Positions 28,277-37,400 of a DNA stretch of 64,000 bases are shown piece after piece. The DNA lies in NCBI GenBank assembly GCA_019638595.1, contig JAHBTJ010000025.1:35491-99490 (forward strand), given 5' to 3'. The position numbers and the translations under genes were made by a program. Positions within the stretch are counted from its first letter, which is position 1. Every line of letters begins with the position of its first letter. The DNA comes from Chitinophagaceae bacterium. GTDB lineage: Bacteria > Bacteroidota > Bacteroidia > Chitinophagales > Chitinophagaceae. A model generated the notes under the pieces. It was not told the DNA's origin and did not search any database. It worked only from the letters and a program-made list of their open reading frames with translations.

Positions 28277-29050
28277 ATGCACATGGACACAAAAAAACAA
28301 CCGTTGTTTATCGCCTTTTCCTCCCAAAAGGGAGGCGTGGGCAAAAGTACTTTTACCACACTTGTTGCCAGCCAGCTTCATTATCGGCTGGGCTATCATG
28401 TTGCCGTCTTTGACTGCGATTTTCCACAGCACAGCCTTATGCAGATGCGGGCAAGGGATATGAGCAGTATTATGAGCAATGAGGTGTACAAAAAACTGGC
28501 TCATAAACAGTTTACAAGCATCAACAAAAAAGCCTATCCGGTTGTGCAGCACCGGGCAGATGGCGTACTGGATGCCGTAGCGCAATACCTGCAATCTTCT
28601 CCCGTTCCCGTGGAAGTTGTTTTCTTCGACCTGCCGGGTACGGTCAATTCCGCAGGAATATTGAAAACGCTGGCGGGGATGCACCATATTTTTACACCCA
28701 TCATCGCAGACCGTGTAGTAATGGAAAGCACATTAATCTTTACGCAGGTACTAAACGATGTTGTTCGTAAGCAAGGTACAACAGCTATACAAAGCATCAA
28801 CCTGTTTTGGAACCAGGTGGACGGCAGGGAGAAATCAGCTTTGTACAGCATCTATGAAGATTTAATCAGCAGCCTGGGCATACACCTGATGTGCACCAGC
28901 ATTACGGATAGCAAGCGTTTCCGCAAAGAGGGCGAAGCCGATGCAAAAACGGTATTCCGTTCCACCTTGCTACCTGCCGATGAACGGTTAATGAAAGCCT
29001 GCCGGCTGGATTTGTTTATGGAAGAATTTTTAAGTACTGTGAAATTGTAA
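28277..29050 (+). CDS. traA: TraA, ParA-family ATPase
   Basis: 257 residues with the deviant Walker A motif KGGVGKST (18-25), a Walker A-prime-like VAVFDCDFPQHS, and EVVFFDLPG as the B motif. In CTnDOT-type elements this ParA/Soj-like protein is TraA, the first gene of the tra set. It starts at ATG 28,277, or at ATG 28,283 six bases later, with no effect on the domain. It is followed within 5 bp by traB. Confidence 0.85.
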   Translation: MHMDTKKQPLFIAFSSQKGGVGKSTFTTLVASQLHYRLGYHVAVFDCDFPQHSLMQMRARDMSSIMSNEVYKKLAHKQFTSINKKAYPVVQHRADGVLDAVAQYLQSSPVPVEVVFFDLPGTVNSAGILKTLAGMHHIFTPIIADRVVMESTLIFTQVLNDVVRKQGTTAIQSINLFWNQVDGREKSALYSIYEDLISSLGIHLMCTSITDSKRFRKEGEADAKTVFRSTLLPADERLMKACRLDLFMEEFLSTVKL

Positions 29051-29055
29051 GCCGT

Positions 29056-29472
29056 ATGGAAAAAGAAAATAAAAAGAAAAGCACACCGGAGATAGATGAA
29101 GAATTTTTGATGAACATTATTGCCGATGGTGTAAAAAAAGACGGCTTAAACATACCGCCCGAAGCACCCCAAAAGCAGGAAGAAAAAGAACCGGAAAAGC
29201 CTGTAAGCAGGGAACGAAGCCGTTCCAGAAAAACCAGCGAAGCGGATTATGAAAAGACATTTTTCAAAAGAGCGGAAACCAATGCCCGTAATGGGAAGTC
29301 CGTGTACATACGCCCTGATTTTCACGAACGGCTGTCCCGCATTGTACAGGTCATCGGCGAAGACAAGATAACGATATACGCTTATCTCGATAACGTGCTG
29401 GAACACCACTTTCAGGAGTTTGGCGATGACATCACCAAAAGTTTCAATGATAAGTATAAACCTATTTTATAA
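29056..29472 (+). CDS. traB: TraB-like DUF3408 protein
   Basis: A 138-residue protein. A charged, disordered first half (KQEEKEPEKPVSRERSRSRK) is followed by a DUF3408 domain: KSVYIRPDFHERLSRIVQVIGEDKITIYAYLDNVLEHHF. That domain resembles a ribbon-helix-helix DNA binder. It is conserved directly after traA in Bacteroidota conjugative elements. Its function is not defined, and a partition or relaxosome partner of TraA is plausible. Confidence 0.8.
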   Translation: MEKENKKKSTPEIDEEFLMNIIADGVKKDGLNIPPEAPQKQEEKEPEKPVSRERSRSRKTSEADYEKTFFKRAETNARNGKSVYIRPDFHERLSRIVQVIGEDKITIYAYLDNVLEHHFQEFGDDITKSFNDKYKPIL

Positions 29473-29480
29473 GTGCAGCT

Positions 29481-30110
29481 ATGGAAATAATAATTGTTAT
29501 CTGTTTGCTCATTGTCATTGTTCTTTTACTGAAAGACAAGGTAGTTATTCATAAGCCGGTGCATAGGCAGGAAAAGCAGGAAAGTAAAACGCCTGAACTG
29601 CCGGATATTATAGGGCTGCCTAAGTCTGTGGAACGCCACGCAATGCCAATGAATGCCAGCAAAAGACAAACAGATAAAAGCAAAAGTATACCGGATAATT
29701 TTGAAACAGAAACCGAAGAAAAGGCTTTGGGGTTAGTAATTCCGCAGGAAGAACTGGATGAAGTTTTCGGGAGTATGCCCGATTTGGAAGACGAAGAAGA
29801 ATGGAGCGAATACGGGGATGCGGACAGCGACAATGGGTTTGCTACGGGGGTTACCTTTGATGAACTAAGCACCGTGGGGGCATTGTTACAGCAGGATGTG
29901 CTGGAGCCTGCCTTGCAGCAAAAAGCGGTCAATATAGTTCAGCGCATACAAGGAACCGAATTGTTCAGTCTGCTCGAAAACTCAATGGAGGGGGCTTCAC
30001 GAAAGATTGCAGCGTTGTTGGATAAGAGCCTCCCCGCCGGAACTGATTTCAGTTCTTCCAATTTGCGGAATAAGGATTTGGAGGGTTTCGACATTGGGGA
30101 GTTTGTCTGA
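29481..30110 (+). CDS. traD: TraD-like conjugal transfer protein
   Basis: 209 residues with an N-terminal membrane anchor (IIIVICLLIVIVLLL, residues 3-17) and an acidic centre (MPDLEDEEEWSEYGDADSD). The conserved C-terminal helical segment runs from QDVLEPALQQKAVNIVQRIQG to GFDIGEFV. The position after traA-traB is that of TraD. Its last 138 bp (29,973-30,110) are repeated at 34,221-34,358, on the far side of the ABC-3C operon. In a simple element traE would follow; here 7.7 kb of antisense defence genes intervene. Confidence 0.8.
   Translation: MEIIIVICLLIVIVLLLKDKVVIHKPVHRQEKQESKTPELPDIIGLPKSVERHAMPMNASKRQTDKSKSIPDNFETETEEKALGLVIPQEELDEVFGSMPDLEDEEEWSEYGDADSDNGFATGVTFDELSTVGALLQQDVLEPALQQKAVNIVQRIQGTELFSLLENSMEGASRKIAALLDKSLPAGTDFSSSNLRNKDLEGFDIGEFV
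29973..30110 (+). repeat. Direct repeat copy 1: intact traD 3' end
   Basis: The 138 bp from CTCGAAAACTC to the traD stop are aligned without gaps to 34,221-34,358, with 9 mismatches counted by hand (about 93% identity). The two copies are in the same orientation and bracket the ABC-3C operon. Confidence 0.95.
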
Positions 30111-30129
30111 TAAGACAGCTTCCCTTTGT

Positions 30130-30942
30130 TTATATCGGATTTTCTAAAAACTCTTCAAACGATGAGTAGTTTTTTATTCCTTTAGATTTATTTACTTTCC
30201 CCATTATTGTTCCGTCAATGCGACTTTTCAGATACGCTACAAAATCATCAAAATATCGGACATCAATATAATTAATCCCGGAAGCCTTATATCTTTTGGA
30301 TAACGAAATAGTAAATGCTGCCCAATTAAATTTTTCTCCTTTCTTATTTAATTCAATTTGCTTCCAATCTCCATATCTCTTTTTAAGATAATCAATGTAG
30401 TTTTTCTTGGAAAGCTCTTTGCCTAAAGCGCCTTCTGGCAATTCAAGTTTTGGCTTTACTGGTTTAGTCTTCTTTATAAACTTAGGGAAGTACTTCTGCA
30501 ATAGACCTTCTGACTGCTCAATATGTTTTGTTATAGTGTCCCATCCCCAATAATATAAATGAAATGACAATTGTTGTTCATTTTTAAGCTGACTTAAATA
30601 TTCCTGTATTTGGGTATCATCGCGGAATGTCGAAACAAAAACAAACTTATCAAAATCAATTCTTAAATCCTTTACTTTCTCTAAGTCGGCATTTATATCC
30701 TGAATTAGATTTTTCCTGATAATCTCATCTTTTTTTCCAATGCTTTTCAACTTACATTGCACCACTGTTTTCGTTTTACTGGAAAAGACATCAATCCCTT
30801 TTTGGTTTTGACCTTTGACACCAAATGTCTGAAAGTCTATATTCTCGTATGACGATGTATTTTCTACAAAATTGAACAGGTCGCAGGTAAGCTCCTCAAA
30901 TAATCTTTCGTCCTTTAAAGGAGGTAATTGGTAATTCGCCAT
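30130..30942 (-). CDS. Mrr-like restriction endonuclease of the ABC-3C operon
   Basis: 270 residues. The N-terminal half carries a PD-(D/E)XK nuclease core of Mrr type: FEELTCDLFN helix, GVKGQNQKGIDVFSS with Asp51, then VVQCKLK with Gln62 and Lys64. The C-terminal 100 residues (YLKKRYGDWKQIELN..., LSKRYKASGINYIDVRYFDDFVAYL) are not a domain I recognise. The start codon directly follows the stop of the ATPase gene, so it is the fifth and last gene of the operon. It may be the DNA-cutting effector or an accessory nuclease. It ends 20 bp from the traD stop, tail to tail. Confidence 0.75.
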   Translation of the reverse strand: MANYQLPPLKDERLFEELTCDLFNFVENTSSYENIDFQTFGVKGQNQKGIDVFSSKTKTVVQCKLKSIGKKDEIIRKNLIQDINADLEKVKDLRIDFDKFVFVSTFRDDTQIQEYLSQLKNEQQLSFHLYYWGWDTITKHIEQSEGLLQKYFPKFIKKTKPVKPKLELPEGALGKELSKKNYIDYLKKRYGDWKQIELNKKGEKFNWAAFTISLSKRYKASGINYIDVRYFDDFVAYLKSRIDGTIMGKVNKSKGIKNYSSFEEFLENPI

Positions 30943-32718
30943 TTAAAAAAATCGTTTAAAAATTGTTTCCTGTTCGGTATCTGAATATTCGGCAATTACC
31001 TGTTTCGACCAGTCAAAATCAAACTTACCAAACTTGCTCTCATCCCTGCTTAAATCAATTTCATCTTCATTAAATGTAAGAATATATTGGAAATTATGCA
31101 GTTCGTTCGATTTGTGATACATATAGTTCAGAACATTAGATATTGTTTTGTATGATATGGCGTGAAATACACCATCATGGATTAAAAAATCCGGAATGTT
31201 CCGTTTATCAACCCTACTTTTTAAGAACACCATTAAATCATAAGCTACAATTTTTAAACGTTCTTGCCCTAAAGCATCCGCTTTTGGAATTTCCACACTT
31301 ATTTTAAATGGCAACTGATTTCTTGGTGAAGTAGAGTTCAATGTAATATTGAAATAAGAATTATCAAATTCTTCATCGAGATAGATAGCATTTTCAAGAA
31401 TTTGCTGAAATAACAATCTCAACTCATCAAGATATGATTGTTGCTTATTTAGCTCGCTAACAATATCCCTTTTTAATTCAGCGATAACAATATTAGAGTT
31501 TCCTAATATTTCCTCTATTTCGTCAATTTCCCTCACAATGGAGGTGTTCCGTTCTAAAAGTGTTTTTTTATTCACTAATCTTTCATAAGTGCTTTCAATC
31601 CTATCCAATGCTCCTCTTTCTTTTAACAAGGAAAATAATTGGCTCCTGTTCTTTTCTAATTTTTCAAGCTGTTTTAAACTTTGGTCTATTGATGATTGTA
31701 GTTTCTTTTCTTCCTCCAACAGATATTTATTCCTATTAGCCAGAAGCTGCTTTTTGAAGTCTATAACTTCATCCAAACTTCTTTTTACAAAGTTCCCAAA
31801 AGTCGCTACGGTTTCATTATAGAGCTTGCGAATTTTGTCCAGGTCAATGGATGAAACATCACTATAAGAAGATTTCAGCTTTTCTAATTTCCGGTTTGTG
31901 TTATGATAGATTACAGATTGTTCGTTTATTTCGGAAATAACCTGATTTAATTTTTGCTCTATCTCTTTGTGATTAGCAAGGAAATTATACTCCTTCAAAC
32001 TATCTTCGAGCGCTGAAATATCTTTTTCAATTTTTAACCGCTCCGTTCTAAATTCCTGAATGTCTTTACCGGTGTCTGCTTTGATTTTTTCAGACAAAGA
32101 CTTTACCGTATTATTATACCTTTCGTATTCAGAAGAAACTTCATTGTATTTTAAAAGCGTTTTAGTCGGAAGGTTAAGCAAATAAAAATTGTATAATGCC
32201 TTTTCTCTTGCATTGGCATTGTATGAAACAAAGTTTAATGGGTCAGCTCTTTGCTGACTTTGCAAATCATCTTTAACAAAAAATTCCATTAATGTTCCAT
32301 ATCTCTTTCCTTCAAAGAACACTTCATTATTCTCCGTTGGAAAAAATATTCCTTCCAGAACTTTGGGCATTTCCGGTTTTTCGTACTCATCAAGTGCATT
32401 AGGTCGTTTTCCAAAAAAGATTTTTTTTGTATCAGCAAAACTTCTTTTAATAAAATACTTTTGCCCCTGTACTTCAAATTCCAAAGTAATTGTATGTTCG
32501 TCATCTCTCAAAAAGTCATACTTCTTTTGACTAAATCTTTTTTCAGCTTTGCCACTTAATAAGACAAAATCAACAAGCCTGACTAAAGTGGACTTACCAA
32601 TACCATTAATTCCTCTGGCTTCTTTATCCCCTGAATATTTGCCCAATATAATGTTTATTCCATTGTGGAATGGAACTGCATCTATTAAGTTGGTATCTGA
32701 ATATATCCTAATTAACAT
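30943..32718 (-). CDS. ABC-3C system SMC-like ATPase (DUF2326)
   Basis: About 591 residues from ATG 32,718; an in-frame ATG at 32,727 is also possible. The Walker A GINGIGKST lies near residues 36-44, in the insert-rich style of DUF2326/RecN-like ATPases. A long coiled-coil region (about 180-430, with many Leu/Glu/Lys heptads) follows. The C-terminal DFLIHDGVFHAISY is the Walker B/D-loop-like part. In ABC-three-component systems this ATPase is the DNA-loading sensor that works with a middle component and a CTD effector. Both lie directly upstream and overlap or abut it. Confidence 0.85.
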   Translation of the reverse strand: MLIRIYSDTNLIDAVPFHNGINIILGKYSGDKEARGINGIGKSTLVRLVDFVLLSGKAEKRFSQKKYDFLRDDEHTITLEFEVQGQKYFIKRSFADTKKIFFGKRPNALDEYEKPEMPKVLEGIFFPTENNEVFFEGKRYGTLMEFFVKDDLQSQQRADPLNFVSYNANAREKALYNFYLLNLPTKTLLKYNEVSSEYERYNNTVKSLSEKIKADTGKDIQEFRTERLKIEKDISALEDSLKEYNFLANHKEIEQKLNQVISEINEQSVIYHNTNRKLEKLKSSYSDVSSIDLDKIRKLYNETVATFGNFVKRSLDEVIDFKKQLLANRNKYLLEEEKKLQSSIDQSLKQLEKLEKNRSQLFSLLKERGALDRIESTYERLVNKKTLLERNTSIVREIDEIEEILGNSNIVIAELKRDIVSELNKQQSYLDELRLLFQQILENAIYLDEEFDNSYFNITLNSTSPRNQLPFKISVEIPKADALGQERLKIVAYDLMVFLKSRVDKRNIPDFLIHDGVFHAISYKTISNVLNYMYHKSNELHNFQYILTFNEDEIDLSRDESKFGKFDFDWSKQVIAEYSDTEQETIFKRFF

Positions 32719-33001
32719 CGCTATCAAATAAACTTATTTGGTTTTCGTCTTCATTTACTTGCTTCACCAATCTTATTTTATATCCTTTCTTTTCAATGCT
32801 ACCAAGTGTATGCAAAAAAGTTAAAGCGTACAGAAAAAGATCAGGAGTTCTTTCTTTTTCTTTGTTCAGAAACTTATTCATTACATCATCCACAATAACA
32901 TACTTGTTTTTGAACGGAGAATTGCCCATGATACTGATAATATCCGCACCCAAGACCATTAGGTTGGTTTTTAGATTACTTTCTGGTTGAGGTAATATCA
33001 T
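32708..33001 (-). CDS. ABC-3C middle component (MC6-like)
   Basis: 97 residues, beginning MILPQPESNLKTNLMVLGADII and containing a winged-helix-like centre (VDDVMNKFLNKEKERTPDLFLYALTFLHTLG). This matches the small middle components of ABC-3C systems, best the MC6 group. The ATG overlaps the stop of the CTD gene in an ATGA, and its own end overlaps the ATPase start by 11 bp. The three genes are therefore translationally coupled, supporting a fixed-ratio complex. Confidence 0.75.
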   Translation of the reverse strand: MILPQPESNLKTNLMVLGADIISIMGNSPFKNKYVIVDDVMNKFLNKEKERTPDLFLYALTFLHTLGSIEKKGYKIRLVKQVNEDENQISLFDSDVN

Positions 33002-33894
33002 AGTTCACTATCTGTTTTTTTGCCTATCAGACATTGTTCAAACATATAAAGCAATACGGATTTTACACACTTTACATATTCATCATCTTTGCTATTGCCG
33101 TATGCTTGTATGTATTGGTCTGTTAGATTATATAACCTTTCCTTAAAACTGCCTGAAAGTTTATTATAATCATTTATAACCCTCCTTTTTAGTGTATTAA
33201 TTTCATCATCGGTATAACCCGAAAGAATATTATTAATCGTATTAAATTCCTCCATTACCAACATCATTTCCGAGTTCATTCCATCCCAATCTTCCTGCTC
33301 AAAGTTCAGCTCGATTTTCTTTTGAGGGGGAACTAATGTCCTTTTGTCAAAATGTATAGCTTTATCTTCTTCAGCCGAAGCATTCAGCAAATCATTGATA
33401 ATGTCTTGTATATAGTCTTGAATAAAGAAACTCTCAATTCCCAAATAGGCAGCAAGTTTTCGCTTTTTACTTGATACCAATTCGTCTATAATGGAGAGAA
33501 GCTGGTCTATTCCTTTAATCGAAGTATTACCATCCAACGCTTGAATTATAGTAAGCTGCTCCGGCGATACTTCGTGATTTACATACATTTCCCAATTCGG
33601 AAATTTCTCTTTCCAGTTTTTTTGATATTTTTCAAAATCTCCTTCCTTATTTGTGGCTCCCAAAACTTTTGTTTCAAAATCCGTTTTGCTGTACTTTCTT
33701 GGAGCGTAACATGCCAATATCTTTTGTTCAGGTAAGACAGTTCCGTCATTACCTTTGTCTTTATTTCTCCTGATAGGAATGTAGTCATCAACACCATATT
33801 TCAGAAGAAACAGTTCATCAATAAACTCCTCGAACCCAAATCCCTCTTTGGATTGAATTTGCATTTTAAAAGCATTTTTTAATAATATATCCAT
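32998..33894 (-). CDS. ABC-3C CTD protein with nuclease-like N-terminus
   Basis: 298 residues from ATG 33,894, 7 bp after the regulator gene; an earlier in-frame ATG at 33,918 would overlap that gene. The N-terminal 80 residues resemble a PD-(D/E)XK core (FGFEEFIDELF, KGNDGT with Asp50, CYAPRK with Lys67). The C-terminal 140 residues are helical, matching the ABC-3C C-terminal domain that contacts the ATPase and middle component. It would be the main effector of the system, probably attacking invader nucleic acid. The catalytic acid set is not fully clear. Confidence 0.75.
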   Translation of the reverse strand: MDILLKNAFKMQIQSKEGFGFEEFIDELFLLKYGVDDYIPIRRNKDKGNDGTVLPEQKILACYAPRKYSKTDFETKVLGATNKEGDFEKYQKNWKEKFPNWEMYVNHEVSPEQLTIIQALDGNTSIKGIDQLLSIIDELVSSKKRKLAAYLGIESFFIQDYIQDIINDLLNASAEEDKAIHFDKRTLVPPQKKIELNFEQEDWDGMNSEMMLVMEEFNTINNILSGYTDDEINTLKRRVINDYNKLSGSFKERLYNLTDQYIQAYGNSKDDEYVKCVKSVLLYMFEQCLIGKKTDSEL

Positions 33895-33901
33895 AAACAA
33901 A

Positions 33902-34117
33902 TCAGAGTTCCAAATCAATTTTCACCCTACCGTCAAATCCTTTTTCTACTATTTCTTTAAGGGTCTGGAGTTTAATATTATTACCATAATCAGTTTCTAC
34001 CTTAGAGATATAACTCCTTTTCTTACCCACTTTTTGAGCTAACTGTTCTTGAGTTAAATGCCTTTGCTCTCTTGCTTCTTTTAGCATCTCTCCAATATGT
34101 CTGCCCGATATTTTCAT
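33902..34117 (-). CDS. XRE-family regulator of the ABC-3C operon
   Basis: I start at ATG 34,117 (71 residues) because upstream in-frame residues show no domain and run into the traD remnant. The protein is almost wholly a Cro/CI-type helix-turn-helix: LKEAREQRHLTQEQLAQKVGKKRSYISKVETDYGNNIKLQTLKEIVE. It is the first gene of the leftward operon and probably represses it until infection or entry into a new host. Its promoter must lie in 34,118-34,220, where I see no clear consensus. Confidence 0.85.
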   Translation of the reverse strand: MKISGRHIGEMLKEAREQRHLTQEQLAQKVGKKRSYISKVETDYGNNIKLQTLKEIVEKGFDGRVKIDLEL

Positions 34118-34187
34118 CTTAAATTGATTAAAAATAGACTTTACTATGAATGTACAAATGTAATTTAAAAGTTGCATTGAACAATAG

Positions 34188-34358
34188 CTAATTGTAGAAA
34201 AAGGAACTGGCTTCCGTCCACTCGAAAACTCAATGGAGGGAGCTTCAAGAAAGATTGCAGCGTTGTTGGATAAGAGCCTCCCCACCGGAACGGATTTCAG
34301 TTCTTCCGATTTGCGGAATAGTGATTTGGCGGGTTTCGACATTGGGGAGTTTGTGTGA
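34188..34358 (+). pseudogene. Truncated traD 3' remnant (direct repeat copy 2)
   Basis: The frame encodes the last 45 residues of TraD (LENSMEGASRKIAALLDKS...GFDIGEFV) with four substitutions. A shorter, diverged GTGFRP takes the place of GTELFSL just upstream. An in-frame stop at 34,185 cuts it off. The nine mismatches over 138 bp are mostly conservative, so it looks imported from a related element rather than decaying in place. It separates the ABC-3C operon from the SIR2-PIWI gene. Confidence 0.9.
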
Positions 34359-34400
34359 GCAAACTTTCTTTTTATTTTTTGTTAAAGGGAGTGCAAACCC

Positions 34401-37400
34401 TTATATGAAAAGCCTGTAATCATAAGTTTTTCCCTCAAAACGTGAAAGCAATTTTCCTATCCGGGCAATCTGATTTGAAGAATCAATTGTGGATGGTAAT
34501 TTGGAATACAAATCAAGTGAGTTCCAATTCATCTTCGTTAAGCCTAATATTTCTGTCGCAATAGTATTGATGTTTGATTCTCCATAATGCTTTGTTATCT
34601 TGATTGGAGCAGGAATACTTCTGCCACCCAAATAAAACTTGTAGTTAGGTTGCCTGACAGAAGGAACTATACCATGTGTCCATAGAAGTGCCGTATCTTT
34701 ATTCGTCACTATGCAAGTACCTCTCGAAATAGGAAACTTGTCAACTTGCAAATTGTTTTGATAGACATTCATTGCCACAAAACGGGCATCAACTTCGTAA
34801 TTAATTTCGATTAAATCAATTTTCTTTATTCCGGCTTTATTGAGGCTGGCTTTTATACCATTTACTTCATCCTCTGTGAAGCGTGTCCTTTTATGAATTA
34901 CAACCCTTTCCGGTAATTTATCAAGCGATTGATAAAATAGTTCACGAATTGACACTCCGAATTGAAAAGCATCTTTAAAAGAGAGATACGGGTTATTCTG
35001 CTTATCTAAAAAATAATTATCAATTTTTGATAGTCTATATTTTAACCCCTGGCCATTGGAATCATAAATGTGACTGCACCCGATGACTATTTCTGATTTA
35101 TTTTGAATTTTAGAAACACTATAACCAATACCTGCATACGCTGTATTCTTTTCCTGACTATTTAAAATCCACGGCGTTCTCAATGACTTAACATAGAATG
35201 ATAATGATAACCACCAATAAATTTGACATTTTAATTTGTCGTTCAATGTATCCTCTCTAATAAGTTGTGTTGAAATACCTCTTGAAGCAGAGAATGCTTT
35301 AATATAATCATGCAAATCAAAACTTTCACCTTCATAAATATAGTTCTCGAAAGGCTGCCATTCAGTAGGGATAAAAACAACTACCGTAGTTTGATTCTGC
35401 GTATTTGCTATCTGGTCAATTTTGGAAGTAATATGCCTTGCTAACCTTAGTGCATTTTCATGGTTGTTAGCCTCATTATTGGCTTTAAAATCAATATCAA
35501 TCCATTTGTCGTTATTGTCAAAATTGGGTATATTGATTGGTAAATTGAAAACAGAAGAAAATCCTGGATAATCAATAAGGTAATCTGGATTGATATTTTC
35601 TGTAGAATGTTTGGTTTGAAGTTTTGAAAGGAAGTCATAGAATTTCGCGGAATAATTCTTACCGCAAATTATTGAGAGGCTAATCTCGTTAGAATAAATA
35701 ACTCCGTTGAGATTAACATCAAAAGGTCTGTTGTTGACAAGACCTCTCATCGGATGATAGTCCTTAAACTCAATATCTGTCGCTACATTTCTGAAAATTA
35801 ATTGAGGCTCTAAGAATTGAACACCCTTAAACTGGGTTTGCTTTTTATTATAGTTATTGGGGACAAAAGTTCTAAAATTAGGGTCTAAGACATTTATCTC
35901 ACCAAATGCTGTATTTGATGAAATTTGAAACTCAAATCCTGTTCCTGAATTTTCAGGATATTCAAACTTCAATCTGTTATTTTGGAATAAAACCCCGTTC
36001 CAAAAATTTAGCAACTCGTCATATTTATTGTTGTATAGCTTTTCTAAAACTCCTTTGCTTAGTAATAATTTCTGTTGTTTTGAAATTTCTTCAGTAGAAG
36101 TAAGATGTATTGTTGGTGTAAAGGTCAGGTAGGCAAAACTTCTATTATCATCGAAGTAAAGCGACACATATATAGCCTTATGTATATCAATGTTGCCATA
36201 CTTGCTGTCGATAGCTTTAAGCCATATCTTGTCTTTTAGATTTGATTCAACGTTGCCTTTAGTTGAAAAATATTTTAGAATAGCTTGAAGCATTAAAGAT
36301 TTGAACGCAGAAACTTTTTCTATATCATGTTTTGATATTGGTTCTCTCTTTATTTCTGATTTTAAACATCCTTTGAATGTTCTGTCAATATCGGTTAATG
36401 TTCCAATGGCATAAACCTTTCTTTTAAAAGGTACAGCGCATATATTCGTGTCTTTGGTTGTTTCTTTCAGAAAGCTCCAAGGTTTTGCATCTTTATAATC
36501 TATTTCGAATTGAAAAACTTCTTTGGGGAATGTAATTGGATGCAGATTACTTTTTATATACTTGTCAGTCTTTGAAAAATTCAAACTAAACTCTGTCTTA
36601 AAATATTCTTCATCTTTTGATGTTTCTAATGCTTCTTGGATTTGTTTTTCAACGGCTATATTTCCTTCAAATGCTGATTTTGACAAATGAATTAGAGTTT
36701 TATCAAATCCGTCAGTAGCTATGTAATATGCTTCTCTCCCTGATTGCCTTATTTTTAAAATCAAATCCGAAACTCCTTCATTAATTTTATCTCCGAAACC
36801 GCACCAATACAAGCGACCAGAGCCTTTTTTCAAAAAAGCAGCCATAATTGCATCCATCAATGATTTGTCCCTACCGCTATATCCAATTACGATGAGATTT
36901 TTATCAGCATGATAATTTGAAAGTTGGTCTTTAAATGTATTATTCTGATTGTCTAATTCTTTTTCTGTATTCTTTAAGGTTGTGAACTTATAATCCCCGT
37001 GTAACGCAATCGTCAATAGCTCTTTGCTGCTTTGATTTCTGAAAATCCTATCAGAATTATCTAATGTAATTTCAATGGGAGTTAATTTATTCTGATGTGC
37101 AGAACGAACAATCAACCCATCGAAATTTGTCGTCCATACGGATTTCACAATATTGTGTTCCGCTAAGAGGCAAAGCAATTCATATCCAATATAAGGTTCC
37201 TTATTTTCAATCAAGCTAAAGAAATACTTACGCCTATCGTCTGGTATTGGATAAGCCTTTTCAGCATAAAAGGAATATTCTTCTGCGGCATCAAGGGCTG
37301 GGTATTCCCCCTGATTGTCTAACCAGTTTTGAATACTTTTCCGAACGGATTCATTTTTATAATTTTTATAAAATTCCGCAGAATTGATGTTTTTAGATAA

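Noticed and set aside
28127-28687. Minus-strand ORF of 186 codons over traA
   Set aside because: It overlaps the ParA Walker region antisense and extends into the palindrome region. The composition is not protein-like.
33902-34342. Longer 146-codon form of the XRE regulator
   Set aside because: The extra 75 residues have no domain and are antisense to the traD remnant. The ATG at 34,117 fits the HTH domain.
34188-34358. A new short gene after the ABC-3C regulator
   Set aside because: It matches the traD C-terminus and has no start codon of its own after the in-frame stop, so it is a remnant.
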